A DNA stretch of 64,000 nucleotides from Stenotrophomonas rhizophila (GCF_007667275.1 NZ_VDQT01000005.1:366150-430149), one strand, 5' to 3'; counted from the stretch's first letter, positions 43,454-54,449 are shown. Notes: generated by a model not told the origin, from the letters alone. A program made the numbers and translations.

Positions 43454-43788
43454 CGGGTGCGCCCGAACCGCTTGCGCAGCCCCGGCGCGCTCGACACGCC
43501 GATCACCGCCAGGGCCAGCAGCAGCTCCAGCCACGCCCACGCCGCCGTCTCCGGGTGGCTCCAGGCGCTCATCACCCCGTGGCTGAACCAGAACAGCGAC
43601 AACACCCCGGCCCAGAACGTGGCCTTGCCGCGGCCGCTGAGCACGCCGGCGGCCAGCAGCAGCGGTGGGGCAGTGAAGACCAGCTGGCTGGCCAGCCAAT
43701 GCCGATCCTGCGCGAACCAGCTCGCGAACACCGCCGCCAATGCCAGCAGCAACGCGGCCAGCGTCCATCGCTGCACGCGCGGGCTCAT
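43450..43788 (-). CDS. DUF2069 membrane protein
   Basis: 112 aa with four hydrophobic helices (WTLAALLLALAAVFASWF; QLVFTAPPLLLAAGVL; FWAGVLSLFWFSHGVMSAW; WLELLLALAVIGVSS). The start overlaps the WrbA-like stop by four bases, the usual partner arrangement of this family in Gammaproteobacteria. Function unknown. The stop codon is in a REP. Confidence 0.88.
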   Translation of the reverse strand: MSPRVQRWTLAALLLALAAVFASWFAQDRHWLASQLVFTAPPLLLAAGVLSGRGKATFWAGVLSLFWFSHGVMSAWSHPETAAWAWLELLLALAVIGVSSAPGLRKRFGRTR

Positions 43789-44375
43789 CCCAGCCGCCGC
43801 GCGATGTCCGCCACGCGTCGGCCCAGCGCCCGCGCCAGCACCGCTTCGTCGTCGCTCGGCACCGGGTTGTCGTCCGCCCCGGCGACATGGCTGGCGCCGT
43901 ACGGCGTGCCGCCGGTGGTGGTGTGGCTGAGCGCCGGCTCGGTGAAGGGAATGCCCACGATCAGGCAGCCGTGGTGCAGCAGCGGGACCTGCATCGACAG
44001 CAGCGTGGATTCCTGCCCGCCGTGCAGCGACGCGGTTGAGGTGAACACCCCCGCCGGCTTTCCGGCCAGGGTACCGTTGACCCATTCGGCGCCCAGGCCA
44101 TCCAGGAAATGTTTGACCGGCGCGGCCATGTTGCCGAACCGGGTCGGGCTGCCCAGCAGCAGGCCACTGCACTCGGCAAGGTCCTCGACGCTCACGTACG
44201 GGGCACCGTCCTCGGGTACCGGCGGTTGCGCGGTCTGGGTCACCGCCGCCACCGGCGGCACCGTGCGCAGCCGTGCGCCCATGCCGGGCACTTCGCCGAT
44301 CCCGCGCGCGATCTGTCGCGCCAGTCGCGCCACCGAACCGCCACGGCTGTAGTACAGCACCAGAATCTCCGCCAT
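43785..44375 (-). CDS. WrbA-like NAD(P)H:quinone oxidoreductase
   Basis: 196-aa flavodoxin-fold enzyme. FMN phosphate loop LVLYYSRGGSVARLAR near the N-terminus, LLLGSPTRFGNMAAPVKHFLD, and FTSTASLHGGQESTLL. Two-electron quinone reduction protects from semiquinone radicals in known WrbA. Start at 44375; the extended open frame to 44471 lacks support. Confidence 0.92.
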   Translation of the reverse strand: MAEILVLYYSRGGSVARLARQIARGIGEVPGMGARLRTVPPVAAVTQTAQPPVPEDGAPYVSVEDLAECSGLLLGSPTRFGNMAAPVKHFLDGLGAEWVNGTLAGKPAGVFTSTASLHGGQESTLLSMQVPLLHHGCLIVGIPFTEPALSHTTTGGTPYGASHVAGADDNPVPSDDEAVLARALGRRVADIARRLG

Positions 44376-44448
44376 CTCGCTACCGTTGTGACCCATCTGG
44401 TCCGCAGTATGGCATTGCCTCCACCCGGCTTCAGGTACGCTTGACTCG

Positions 44449-45723
44449 ATGGAACCCCTGGATACCCTCAATCTCTGGTTGGAACGCGGGCGCGACCGGG
44501 CCCGTACCGCCAGCTTCGGTCGCTTCCTGTGGCGCCGCTTCCTGGACGACCGCCTGTTCCAGGCCGCCGCCTCGCTGGCTTACACCACGGTGTTCGCGCT
44601 GGTGCCGCTGGCGATCGTGGTGTTTGGCGTGCTTTCGGCGTTTCCGGTGTTCGACCGCTGGAGCGACACGCTCAGCGACTACGTGTTCTCCAACTTCGTG
44701 CCCAACGCCGCGCGCGCGGCCGAAGGTTACCTGCGCCAGTTCTCGGCCAGTGCCGGCCAGCTGACCGTCGCCGGCTTCATCGCCCTGGTGGTGTCGCTGC
44801 TGATCACCCTCAACAGCGTCGAGGAAACCTTCAACCAGATCTGGCGGGTCAGCTCGACCCGGCCCAAGCTCACCCGCTTCCTGGTGTACTGGACCGTGCT
44901 GACCCTGGGCGCGATGCTGGCCGCCGCCTCGCTGGCGGTGTCGGCGCGCGTGTTCGCGCTGCCGCTGTTCGGCACCAGCGAGGGCCGGCTGCTGGCCAAC
45001 GCCTCGCTCACCCTGGCGCCGATCCTGATCGAGTTCGTCTGCATCATGCTGGTCTACCGCGTGGTGCCGCACCACACGGTGAAGTGGCGGCATGCCATTC
45101 CCGGCGCGATCCTGGCCGCAGTGATGCTGGAGCTGGTGAAGTGGGGCATGGGCGCCTACCTGGGCAGCTTCCAGTCCTACCAGAAGCTCTACGGCACGGT
45201 GGCGTTCGTGCCGATCCTGCTGTTGTGGATCTACCTGTGCTGGGTCTCGGTGCTGCTGGGCGCGTCGCTGGCGTCGTCGATCGCCGCGTTCCGCTACCAG
45301 CCGGCCGACCTGCGCCTGCCCACCGGCTACGAGCTGTATGGCCTGCTGCGCCTGATCGGTCGTTTCAACCAGGCGCGCATGGACGGCCGCGGACTGGACG
45401 AGGACGAGATCCTGCGGCTGGAACCGATGCTGACCGACTCGCTGCTGCAGAGCATGCTCTGCGACCTCGAGGCCATCCGCGTGGTGCGCCGCGACGAGCA
45501 GGGGGAGTGGCTGCTGGCGCGCGACCTGGACCGGCTGACCCTGGCCGACCTGTACGAATCCACGCAATTGCGCATTCCGGTCAAGGAAGCGTACCTGCCC
45601 TACCGCGACGACAGCCTGGGCCAGGCCTCGGTGGCGGCGCTGGATGCATTGCGCCTGCCCCTGCGCGAGCTGCTCAAGCGCCGCGTCAGCGACATCTATA
45701 CCCCGCACGGAGATACGCCATGA
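44449..45723 (+). CDS. YihY/UPF0761 family inner-membrane protein
   Basis: 424 aa. Six transmembrane helices in about residues 40-275 with the family signatures QAAASLAYTTVFALVPL and SVEETFNQIWRV, plus GTVAFVPILLLWIYLCW. A soluble C-terminal ~150 residues contains a winged-helix-like segment (GLDEDEILRLEPMLTDSLLQ). Older annotation as RNase BN is not supported. The stop overlaps the TlpA-like lipoprotein start (ATGA). Confidence 0.92.
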   Translation: MEPLDTLNLWLERGRDRARTASFGRFLWRRFLDDRLFQAAASLAYTTVFALVPLAIVVFGVLSAFPVFDRWSDTLSDYVFSNFVPNAARAAEGYLRQFSASAGQLTVAGFIALVVSLLITLNSVEETFNQIWRVSSTRPKLTRFLVYWTVLTLGAMLAAASLAVSARVFALPLFGTSEGRLLANASLTLAPILIEFVCIMLVYRVVPHHTVKWRHAIPGAILAAVMLELVKWGMGAYLGSFQSYQKLYGTVAFVPILLLWIYLCWVSVLLGASLASSIAAFRYQPADLRLPTGYELYGLLRLIGRFNQARMDGRGLDEDEILRLEPMLTDSLLQSMLCDLEAIRVVRRDEQGEWLLARDLDRLTLADLYESTQLRIPVKEAYLPYRDDSLGQASVAALDALRLPLRELLKRRVSDIYTPHGDTP

Positions 45724-46289
45724 CCCCCAAGTTCCTGCTGCTTGCGCTGGGCCTGCTGGCTCTGGCCGGCTGCAACAAGCCCGCCCCGCAACCCGAGGCC
45801 ACCCCGGCAGCGCCCGCGCCGGTCGCCGCGCCGGGCGACCCGGCGACGCCTGCCGACGCGGCCAGCCCGGACCTGGAGCGCAAGACCGCGACCCAGCCGC
45901 GGCTGGTGTTGCCGGCGCTGGACGGCAGCACCTACGAACTGGCCGCGCACCGCGGCAAGTGGGTGGTGGTGAATTTCTGGGCGACCTGGTGCGCGCCCTG
46001 CCGCAAGGAAATGCCGGAGCTGTCGGCGCTGCACGCCATGCGCGAACAGATCGAAGTGGTGGGGCTGGCCTACGAGGACATCGAAGCGGACGAGATGAAG
46101 GCCTTCCTGCAGAAGCTGCCGGTGACCTATCCGATCGTCATCGTGGACACCTACAACCCGCCGGAAGATTTCGCCGTGCCGCGCGGCCTGCCGCTGACCT
46201 ACCTGATTGCTCCGGACGGCACGGTAGCCAAGGAATTCCTCGGCCCGGTGACGGCAGCGGACATCGAATCGCGCATCGCCGCGAAGTAA
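45720..46289 (+). CDS. TlpA-family thioredoxin-like lipoprotein
   Basis: 189 aa. Lipobox LAGC with Cys18, a Pro/Ala-rich tether (about 19-55), then a thioredoxin domain with WATWCAPCRKE (Cys91/Cys94) and a cis-proline segment GLPLTYLIAP. Anchored in the periplasm, it likely reduces or isomerises exported cysteines. Substrate of Lgt (first gene). Translationally coupled to yihY. Confidence 0.93.
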   Translation: MTPKFLLLALGLLALAGCNKPAPQPEATPAAPAPVAAPGDPATPADAASPDLERKTATQPRLVLPALDGSTYELAAHRGKWVVVNFWATWCAPCRKEMPELSALHAMREQIEVVGLAYEDIEADEMKAFLQKLPVTYPIVIVDTYNPPEDFAVPRGLPLTYLIAPDGTVAKEFLGPVTAADIESRIAAK

Positions 46290-46299
46290 CCCCACGGTC

Positions 46300-46324
46300 G
46301 TAGCGCCACGCCCTGCGTGGCGGC
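46300..46324 (+). repeat. SMAG-type REP
   Basis: GTAG with CGCCACGC / GCGTGGCG arms, in the 36-bp gap between convergent TlpA-like and ppk2 genes. Confidence 0.9.
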
Positions 46325-46325
46325 G

Positions 46326-47102
46326 TCAATCCGGGCCGACGTTGATCGGCTTCAACACCCCGTACCGCTCCTGGTGCAGTTTTCCCTTCAGCGGCGGCAG
46401 CTCGGGGATCGGGTCGTCGACGCGGGTATCGGGAAGGCGGTCGAGCAGGTTGCGGATCAGCGCCAGCCGGCCGCGCTTCTGGTCGTTGAAATCCACCAGC
46501 GTCCACGGTGCGCCGTCGCGGTGGGTGGCGCGCAGCATCGCTTCGCGCGCGTCGGTGTAGGCGCTGTAGCGGCTGCGCGACTCCAGGTCCACCGGCGACA
46601 GTTTCCAGCCCTTGAGCGGGTCGACGTGGCGTTCGGCGAAACGCTTTTCCTGCTGCGCCTGGTCCACGCCCAGCCAGTACTTGAACAGCAGGATGCCGTC
46701 ATCCACCAGCAGCTGTTCGAACACCGGCGCCTGCGCCAGGAACGCGCGGTACTCGGCGTCGGTGCAATACCCCATCACGTGTTCGACCCCGGCCCGGTTG
46801 TACCAGCTGCGGTCCATCAGCACGATCTCGCCCGCCGCCGGCAGGTGCGCTGCGTACCGCTGGAAGTACCACTGCGTGCTCTCGCGGTCGGTCGGCCTGG
46901 GCAGTGCCACCACCCGGCACTGGCGCGGGTTGAGATGCTCGGCGATCGCCTGGATCGCGCCGCCCTTGCCCGCGGTATCGCGGCCTTCGAACAGCACCAG
47001 CACGCGTTGCCCGGTGTGCTGGGCCCAGCGCGCCATCGTCGCCAGTTCCAGCTGCATCGGTTCGAGCAGTGCCTGGTATTCCTTGCGCTTGAGCTTGCCC
47101 AT
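46326..47102 (-). CDS. ppk2: Polyphosphate kinase 2
   Basis: 258 aa, single-domain PPK2. Walker A FEGRDTAGKGG near residue 38, lid/Walker B MDRSWYNRAGVEHVMG, and FKYWLGVDQAQQEKRF. Uses polyphosphate to phosphorylate nucleoside mono- or diphosphates. Class (I or II) cannot be set by eye. Immediately downstream of the OGT-like gene (13 bp), same strand. Confidence 0.93.
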   Translation of the reverse strand: MGKLKRKEYQALLEPMQLELATMARWAQHTGQRVLVLFEGRDTAGKGGAIQAIAEHLNPRQCRVVALPRPTDRESTQWYFQRYAAHLPAAGEIVLMDRSWYNRAGVEHVMGYCTDAEYRAFLAQAPVFEQLLVDDGILLFKYWLGVDQAQQEKRFAERHVDPLKGWKLSPVDLESRSRYSAYTDAREAMLRATHRDGAPWTLVDFNDQKRGRLALIRNLLDRLPDTRVDDPIPELPPLKGKLHQERYGVLKPINVGPD

Positions 47103-47115
47103 GCGTCCCTCGGTG

Positions 47116-48816
47116 TCAGGTTACGGGGTTCTTCCAGCCGTGCAGTTCCGCCATGGCTTCCACCTCTGCGGTGAAATCACGCGCGAATCCTGCCATGTCG
47201 AACACGCCACCATGGTCCCGCGCCGTCGCCACTTTCGAGCGCAGGGCGGCCAGCTTCAGCGGATCGTTGCCCAACGCTACGGCGGTGTCGATGAAGGCGC
47301 GGTCATCGGCCACGTTCATTTCCGGCAGGCCCAGGTGGTGGTTGAGCGAGCCGGCCACGCGCGCGGCGAACGTCGCCCCGGGGCAGGTCAGCACCGGGCA
47401 GCCGGCCCACAGCGCATCCGACGCGGTGGTGTGCGCGTTGTACGGATGGGTGTCCAGGAACAGGTCGGCGTGCGCATAGCGCGCCAGGTAGGTCGGGTGC
47501 GGCAGCTTCGGCATGAACACCAGCCGCGCCGGGTCCAGCCCCGCCTCGCGCGCGGCCGAACGCAGGCGCGCATCGGCGTTGCCGGGGCCCGACAGCAGCC
47601 ACAGCACGCTGCCCGGCACGCCCTGCAGCACGGCGAAGGCGCGGCGCATGCTGCGCGGGTTGAGCTTGTAGCTGTTGTTGAAGCAGCAGAACACCACCCC
47701 CTGCGCCGGCAGGCCGCAGGCCACGCGGTCGGGCGCCGCTTCCACCATGCGGGTGGAGTCGGAGGGCTGGAACGCGCGCGGCAGGTACCGCACCTGCTCG
47801 CTGAACGCCGGCGCCAGCGCCGTGGGGAGTACGAAGGCGTCGGCCAGCACATGGTCCATCCAGTCGGCACCGGACGTGCCAGGGTAGGCCAGCCAGGTCA
47901 CCTGCACCGGCGCCGGGCGCATCGCCAGCACTGCCGGGGCGCCGCCGCCGCCCCAGCCGCGCAGGTCGAACAGCACGTCGATGCCGGCCGCGCGGATGCG
48001 TGCGGCGATCGCCGCGTGCGGCAGGGCGGCGACATCGTGCAGGGTGTTGGCCGCGGCCTGCAGGCGCGCGCGGATGGCGCTGCCGTCGTCGCTGTTGAGG
48101 GCGAACAGGTGCAGCTCGAGCACGCCGAGGGTGCGCAGCTGCTCGAACAGCGCCACGGTCAGCAGGCCGGTCGGGTGCGCGCCGAAACCATTGGAAAGGA
48201 AGCCCACCCGCAGCGTCCCGTGCGCGCGCACCGCCGCGGCCGGCAGCGCACGCAGGCCCTCGGCAATGCCTGCGGCACGCTGCCGCGCGCAGGCCAGCTG
48301 CTCGGCGGCACTGCTGTCTTCGCTGAGGAAGGCGAACGGCTCGACCACCGCCGCGCCCTGCGCGACGGCCTGGCGCACCTGGTTCGACAGCGCGTCCAGG
48401 CCGCGCCAGTCGCACAGCCGACGCTGCCAGTTGAGCAGCTGCGCGGTGATGTAGGGCTCGCCCGGCAGCAGCCGGTGCGCATGCCGGTACGCATCGGCGG
48501 CGGCCTCGGGCTGGCCGGCGTCCTCCAGCGCGTGGCCCAGCCACAGCGCGATGCCCGGATGCTGCGGCACCAGGTTGGAGGCCTGCCGCAACAGCGCGGC
48601 GGCGTCATCGTGGCGACCCTGCGCCCAGCGGGTGCGACCCAGCCGCGCCAGCGCTTCGGGGTGGCCTGGGCGCAGCTGCAGCGCGCGCTGGGCCGCCTGT
48701 TCGCCGGCCACGGTATCGCCGGCTTCGAGTTCGGCATCGGCCAGCATCACCCAGGCAATGAAGTCCTGCGGCTGGCGCTGCACCGCGACGCGCAGCTGCT
48801 CGCGCTGCGGGTCCAT
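47116..48816 (-). CDS. O-GlcNAc transferase-like TPR glycosyltransferase (XcOGT orthologue)
   Basis: 566 aa. N-terminal TPR repeats (about 1-190) and a GT41 catalytic region resembling human OGT. FGAHPTG carries His214 and FNNSYKLNP carries Lys384, four residues lower than the corresponding numbers I recall for the Xanthomonas campestris enzyme. The donor site DTHPYNAHTTASDALWAGCP is intact. The start at 48816 is 2 bp after prfA. In the model Xanthomonas protein the natural acceptor is unclear; the same holds here. Confidence 0.9.
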   Translation of the reverse strand: MDPQREQLRVAVQRQPQDFIAWVMLADAELEAGDTVAGEQAAQRALQLRPGHPEALARLGRTRWAQGRHDDAAALLRQASNLVPQHPGIALWLGHALEDAGQPEAAADAYRHAHRLLPGEPYITAQLLNWQRRLCDWRGLDALSNQVRQAVAQGAAVVEPFAFLSEDSSAAEQLACARQRAAGIAEGLRALPAAAVRAHGTLRVGFLSNGFGAHPTGLLTVALFEQLRTLGVLELHLFALNSDDGSAIRARLQAAANTLHDVAALPHAAIAARIRAAGIDVLFDLRGWGGGGAPAVLAMRPAPVQVTWLAYPGTSGADWMDHVLADAFVLPTALAPAFSEQVRYLPRAFQPSDSTRMVEAAPDRVACGLPAQGVVFCCFNNSYKLNPRSMRRAFAVLQGVPGSVLWLLSGPGNADARLRSAAREAGLDPARLVFMPKLPHPTYLARYAHADLFLDTHPYNAHTTASDALWAGCPVLTCPGATFAARVAGSLNHHLGLPEMNVADDRAFIDTAVALGNDPLKLAALRSKVATARDHGGVFDMAGFARDFTAEVEAMAELHGWKNPVT

Positions 48817-48818
48817 GC

Positions 48819-49881
<1,063 letters not shown>

Positions 49882-49904
<23 letters not shown>

Positions 49905-51165
49905 CGTTCCTCTCGGCAGCGTGGTGGTAACCCGGCCTGGCCGGGAACAGGCGCTCGGCGGCGCGGGTCAGTTCAGTATCGCCGCTCAGTGCGGCCGCGC
50001 GAAGCGCGGCGGTGGGCGGATGCAGCAGGCGGTTGGTCAGGCCATGCGCGAGCAGTTCCAGCACCTCATCCGCCGACTTGCCCTGGGCCAGCTGCTGGCG
50101 GGCCTTGTCCAGCATCTCCACGCGGGTCGCTTCGCCGTACGCGCGCAGCTGCCGCAGCGGTGCCTGGTGCGCGCTGGCCTGCTGGGCCTCGACGAAGCGC
50201 GACACCTGCAGTTCGATGATCGCCTCGGCTTCGGCGGCCGCTTCGCGGCGACTGCGGCGGTTGTCTTCCACCGCCCGTTCCAGGTCGTCCACGGTGTACA
50301 GGAACGCGTCCTTCAGGTCCGCCACCCCGGATTCGATGTCGCGCGGTACCGCCAGGTCGAACAGCAGCATCGGCCGGTGCTTGCGGGCCCGCAACGCGGC
50401 CGCGACCTGCGCCTGGCCGATCACCGGCTCGCGTGCCGCAGTGGCCGAGAACACCACGTCGGCTTCGCCCAGGTGGCGCTCCAGCTCGCTCAGTGGCAGG
50501 GCCACGCCACCGTGGCGGGTCGCCAGTTCCTGGGCGTGGGCGAGGGTGCGGTTGGCGATCAGCAGGCGGCGCACGCGGCCCTCGCTCAGGTGCCGGGCCG
50601 CCAGTTCGATGGTTTCGCCGGCACCCACCAGCAGCACGGTGGAATCCTCAAGCCGCGCGAACGAGTTCTGCGCCAGGCGCACGGCGGTGGATGCAACCGA
50701 CACCGGATTGGCACCGACCCGGGTATCGGTGCGGGCGCGCTTGGCGACCGAGAAGGTCTGCTGGAACAGCCGGTCCAGGCGCTGGCCCAGCAGGCCATGG
50801 TCGCGCGCGGTGGCCCAGGCATCCTTGACCTGGCCGAGGATCTGCGGCTCGCCCAGCACCATCGAGTCCAGCCCGGTGGCGACCCGGAACAGGTGGCGCA
50901 CCGCATCGGCGTCGGCATGCTGGTACAGATAGCCCTGCAGATGCCCGGCCTGGCTTTCCAGCCACTGCGCCAGCGCCTCGCCGGAGTCGGCCACGGCATA
51001 CAGTTCGGTGCGGTTGCAGGTGGAGAGCAGTACCGCCTCGGCCACCTGCGGGGTATCGCGCAGGGACGCCAATGCCTGGGGCAGGGCGTCGCCGCCAAAG
51101 GACGCGCGTTCGCGCAGCTCCACTGGCGCGGTCTGGTGATTCAGTCCGAGCACCCACAGGGTCAT
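49882..51165 (-). CDS. hemA: Glutamyl-tRNA reductase
   Basis: First committed step of C5 tetrapyrrole synthesis: reduces Glu-tRNA to glutamate-1-semialdehyde. 427 aa; catalytic Cys50 in LSTCNRTELY, NADPH motif VLLVGAGETIELAARHL and the C-terminal dimerisation helices. Upstream of prfA as in E. coli. Divergent from the TPR gene with 64 bp shared promoter region. Confidence 0.97.
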
Positions 51166-51229
51166 TGTTCAGTTGCTTGCGATAAGCTGCTGGCCATTCA
51201 AGTCGTCATTTTAAGGCCAGAAGCCCCCG

Positions 51230-52915
51230 ATGCCCGCATTGATTCGCATCTCCAGCGTTCTGCTGCTGTCCCTGCTCGCCGTCCCGCCCCTGCTGGCGGC
51301 CCCTGCGGCCCCGGCCGCAAAGGCGAACGCGGCCGAACCTGCGTCGTTGACCCCGGTCATGGCCGGCGAGTTCGCGCTGCAGGCAGGCAAGCTGGCCGAA
51401 GCCGCGCGCTGGTACCTGGAGGCCGCCGAAGCCGGTCGCGACGACGCCGGGCTGGCCGAGCGCGCGACCCGCATCGCCATGCTGGCCGACGACGACAAGC
51501 GCGCCACCCGTGCCCTTGCACTGTGGGAGAAGCGCGCGCCGCGCTCGCTGGCCATGCGCAGCGCCGCCGCCGCACTGGATCTGCGCCAGGGCGATGTGAA
51601 GGCCGCCCGCACCGAACTGGCGGCACTGCTGCGCGACCCCGACCCGCGCGGCTGGAAGGCCGCGCTGGCTGCCCTGGTCGGAGGCGGCCGCGACCCTGCC
51701 GCAGCCGCCGACGTGCTGGGCAGGCTGGTCGACGACAACGCCATTCCCAACCAGATCGAGCCGTGGCAGGAGTTCGGCCGCCTGGCCATGCGCCTGGACC
51801 GGCCCGAGCTGGCCCGGCGCATGGTCGATGAAGTGGTGCGCCGGTTCCCGGGCGAACCCCGGGTGGCGCTGCTGAATGCCAGCCTGATGTTCCAGGCCGG
51901 CAGGACCGACGAAGCGCTGGCCACCCTGCGCGCGGTCGAGCCGCGTACCACCAGCGATCCGGAACTGCGCAACGCGGTGGCCATCGCCTACGACGCGATG
52001 GGCGATGCCAAGGCCGCCGAACGGGTGCTGGCGGTGGGACCGCAGGACGTGCAGACCTGGGGCATGCGCGCCTCGCTGCTGGCCAAGCAGAAAGACGACC
52101 CGGCGCTGCTGGCGCTGTATACCGAGCTGTCGAAGCAGGCCACCCGGCCGGATCCGGCGCAGCGCCTGCTGCTGGGCAAGATTGCCGAATACCTCAAGCG
52201 CCATGCCGAAGCGGTGGACTGGTACCTCAGCGTGCCCGGCGGTGAAGAGCGTGCCGAAGCGCGCCTGCGCGCGGCCAGTGCCGAGTACGAGCTCGGCCGC
52301 ACCGACAGGGCCTTTGCCGGCGTCCACGCGATCCAGTCCGACGCCAGCATCGACGACGAGGCGCGCCGCGACGCCTACCTGCTGGAGGCCGAGCTGCGCC
52401 AGCGCGGCGACGACCTGCCCGGCGAGCTGGACGCGCTGGCCCGTGGCCTGGCTGCCTACCCGGACGAGAATGCGCTGCTGTACGCGCGCGCGCTGGCCTG
52501 GGAGCGCCGCGATGACGTCGCGCGCGCCGAGGCCGACCTGCGCAAGATCCTGGTCACCGAACCGGAGAACGTGGCCGCGCTCAACGCGCTGGGCTACACC
52601 CTGGCCGACCGCACCACGCGGTACCAGGAAGCGCTGCAGCTGATCGATCGTGCCCGCGTGGCCGAGCCGGACAATGCGGCCATCGTCGACAGCTATGGCT
52701 GGGTGTTGTATCGCCTGGGCCGCAATGAAGAAGCGCTGGTGCAGCTGCGCCGCGCCTGGACCCTGGCCAAGGACCCGGAGATCGCCGCGCACGTCGGCGA
52801 AGTACTGTGGGTGCTGGGGCGCAAGGACGAGGCCCGTCGCTTCTTCGATGAAGCGCGCAGGCTGGACCCGGACAACCGTGCGCTGCAGCGCGTGATCGAG
52901 AAATACGGCGTATGA
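51230..52915 (+). CDS. Exported TPR-repeat protein
   Basis: 561 aa with a signal peptide (ISSVLLLSLLAVPPLLAAPA) and about nine TPR-like helix pairs across the mature chain (for example AGKLAEAARWYLEAAEAG, ALNALGYTLADRTTRY, IVDSYGWVLYRLGRNEEAL). Probably a periplasmic scaffold. It overlaps lolB by four bases, so a link to lipoprotein or outer-membrane assembly is suggested by context only. Confidence 0.88.
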   Translation: MPALIRISSVLLLSLLAVPPLLAAPAAPAAKANAAEPASLTPVMAGEFALQAGKLAEAARWYLEAAEAGRDDAGLAERATRIAMLADDDKRATRALALWEKRAPRSLAMRSAAAALDLRQGDVKAARTELAALLRDPDPRGWKAALAALVGGGRDPAAAADVLGRLVDDNAIPNQIEPWQEFGRLAMRLDRPELARRMVDEVVRRFPGEPRVALLNASLMFQAGRTDEALATLRAVEPRTTSDPELRNAVAIAYDAMGDAKAAERVLAVGPQDVQTWGMRASLLAKQKDDPALLALYTELSKQATRPDPAQRLLLGKIAEYLKRHAEAVDWYLSVPGGEERAEARLRAASAEYELGRTDRAFAGVHAIQSDASIDDEARRDAYLLEAELRQRGDDLPGELDALARGLAAYPDENALLYARALAWERRDDVARAEADLRKILVTEPENVAALNALGYTLADRTTRYQEALQLIDRARVAEPDNAAIVDSYGWVLYRLGRNEEALVQLRRAWTLAKDPEIAAHVGEVLWVLGRKDEARRFFDEARRLDPDNRALQRVIEKYGV

Positions 52916-53574
52916 AGTGGATGTCGATGAGGGCCGCCTGCGCGGCGGCCATGGCACTGTCGTTGTCGGCCTGCGTGTCGCTGGACACCCGCAAGGCGCC
53001 GGCCGCGCCGGACGTGGCGACCACCATCAGCGCCGAAGCCCGCCAGGCCGAGGCCCTGCGGGTGCAGGCGCTGCGCGACCGGCCGGACTGGTCGTTCGAA
53101 GGCCGGGTCGCGGTCAGCAAGGGCCGCAATGGCGGCAGCGGCCGGATCGACTGGCGGCAGCAGTCGCGCGGCTACGTCGTCGCGCTGAGTGCGCCGGTGA
53201 CCCGGCAGAGCTGGACCCTCAGTGGTGACAGCGCGCAGGGCGGTGGTCGCCTGGACGGCGTCGACGGCGGGCCGCGCCAGGGCCCCGACGCGCAGCAGGT
53301 GCTGCTCGAAGCCACCGGCTGGGACATCCCGGTCAACCAGCTGCCGGACTGGGTGCGTGGCCTGGTCGCCGCAGACGTGGCCGCCGCCGGGCAGGTCGAT
53401 CGCGACAGTGAAGGCCGTCCGCGCCGGTTCCAGCAGATGGGCTGGGACATCCAGTACCTGGACTGGTACCCGGCCGAAGGCGGGCGACCGGTGCTGCCGC
53501 GCCGGATCGAGGCGGTCAGGGGCGACGCCAAGGTGCGCCTGCTGGTGGACGGCTGGGTGCTGGACGCGCCATGA
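52912..53574 (+). CDS. lolB: Outer-membrane lipoprotein insertion factor LolB
   Basis: Accepts lipoproteins from LolA and inserts them into the outer membrane; itself a lipoprotein. 220 aa, lipobox SLSAC with Cys21. DWSFEGRVAVSKGRNGGSGRI and WDIPVNQLPDWVRG are the family regions. Overlaps the TPR gene (ATGA) and ispE (four bases). Confidence 0.94.
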   Translation: MKWMSMRAACAAAMALSLSACVSLDTRKAPAAPDVATTISAEARQAEALRVQALRDRPDWSFEGRVAVSKGRNGGSGRIDWRQQSRGYVVALSAPVTRQSWTLSGDSAQGGGRLDGVDGGPRQGPDAQQVLLEATGWDIPVNQLPDWVRGLVAADVAAAGQVDRDSEGRPRRFQQMGWDIQYLDWYPAEGGRPVLPRRIEAVRGDAKVRLLVDGWVLDAP

Positions 53575-54440
53575 GCGCGGTGGACCTGAACGGCAACGGG
53601 GCCTGGTGGCCGGCCCCGGCCAAGCTGAACCTGTTCCTGCACATCACCGGTCGCCGCGCCGACGGTTACCACGAACTGCAGAGCGTATTCCGCCTGCTCG
53701 ACTGGGGCGACCGCATCCGGCTGGGCGTGCGCGCCGACGGCAGGGTCCGCCGCGAGGGGGCGTCCGCAGCGGGCGTGGGCGAGGCCGACGATCTCGCCAT
53801 CCGCGCAGCGTTGTTGCTTAAAAATGCGGCGAACGTCTCCCAAGGTGCGAATATCGTCATCGAAAAACGCATCCCCGCGGGCGGAGGTTTCGGTGGCGGA
53901 TCGTCCGATGCGGCCACCGTGCTGGTGGGCTTGAACCACCTCTGGCGGGCCGGGCTGTCGGTGGATGCACTGGCCGGACTGGGCCTGCAGCTGGGCGCGG
54001 ACGTGCCGGTGTTCGTGCGCGGCCACAACGCCTGGGCCGAGGGCGTGGGCGAGCAGCTGACCCCGCTGGCCCTGCGGCCGGCCTGGTACGTGATCGCCGA
54101 CCCCGGGGTGCACGTGCCGACCGCAGCGCTTTTCGGTTCTCCGGATTTGACGCGAGACGCCCCAGTGGCGAAAATAGCGGACTTCGCTTCCGGGTCTTTG
54201 CTCGGGAATGCGTTCGAGCCGGTACTGCGCCGTCGCGAACCTGCCGTCGAGGCAGTGCTCATCGCGTTGGACAGCATCGGTCGGGCACGACTCACCGGGT
54301 CGGGAAGCGGTTGTTTCGTCGAGTTCGACACGCGCGCTGCTGCAGAGCAGGGCCTGGCGAAGTTGCCGGAAGGACTGCGGGCATGGGTGGCTGCGGGCGT
54401 GGAGCGCTCGCCACTGCTTGATGTACTCGAGCGTTATTGA
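53571..54440 (+). CDS. ispE: 4-diphosphocytidyl-2-C-methyl-D-erythritol kinase
   Basis: GHMP kinase of the MEP isoprenoid pathway. 289 aa; PAPAKLNLFLHITGRR at residues 14-29, ATP loop IPAGGGFGGGSSDAATVL and LTGSGSGCFVEF. In the lolB-ispE-(tRNA)-prs order common in Gammaproteobacteria. Confidence 0.97.
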   Translation: MSAVDLNGNGAWWPAPAKLNLFLHITGRRADGYHELQSVFRLLDWGDRIRLGVRADGRVRREGASAAGVGEADDLAIRAALLLKNAANVSQGANIVIEKRIPAGGGFGGGSSDAATVLVGLNHLWRAGLSVDALAGLGLQLGADVPVFVRGHNAWAEGVGEQLTPLALRPAWYVIADPGVHVPTAALFGSPDLTRDAPVAKIADFASGSLLGNAFEPVLRRREPAVEAVLIALDSIGRARLTGSGSGCFVEFDTRAAAEQGLAKLPEGLRAWVAAGVERSPLLDVLERY

Positions 54441-54449
54441 TTTTGATGC

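Noticed and set aside
44529..45719. Long extension upstream of the TlpA-like lipoprotein
   Set aside because: Overlaps yihY out of frame; the lipoprotein signal peptide at 45720 shows the true start.
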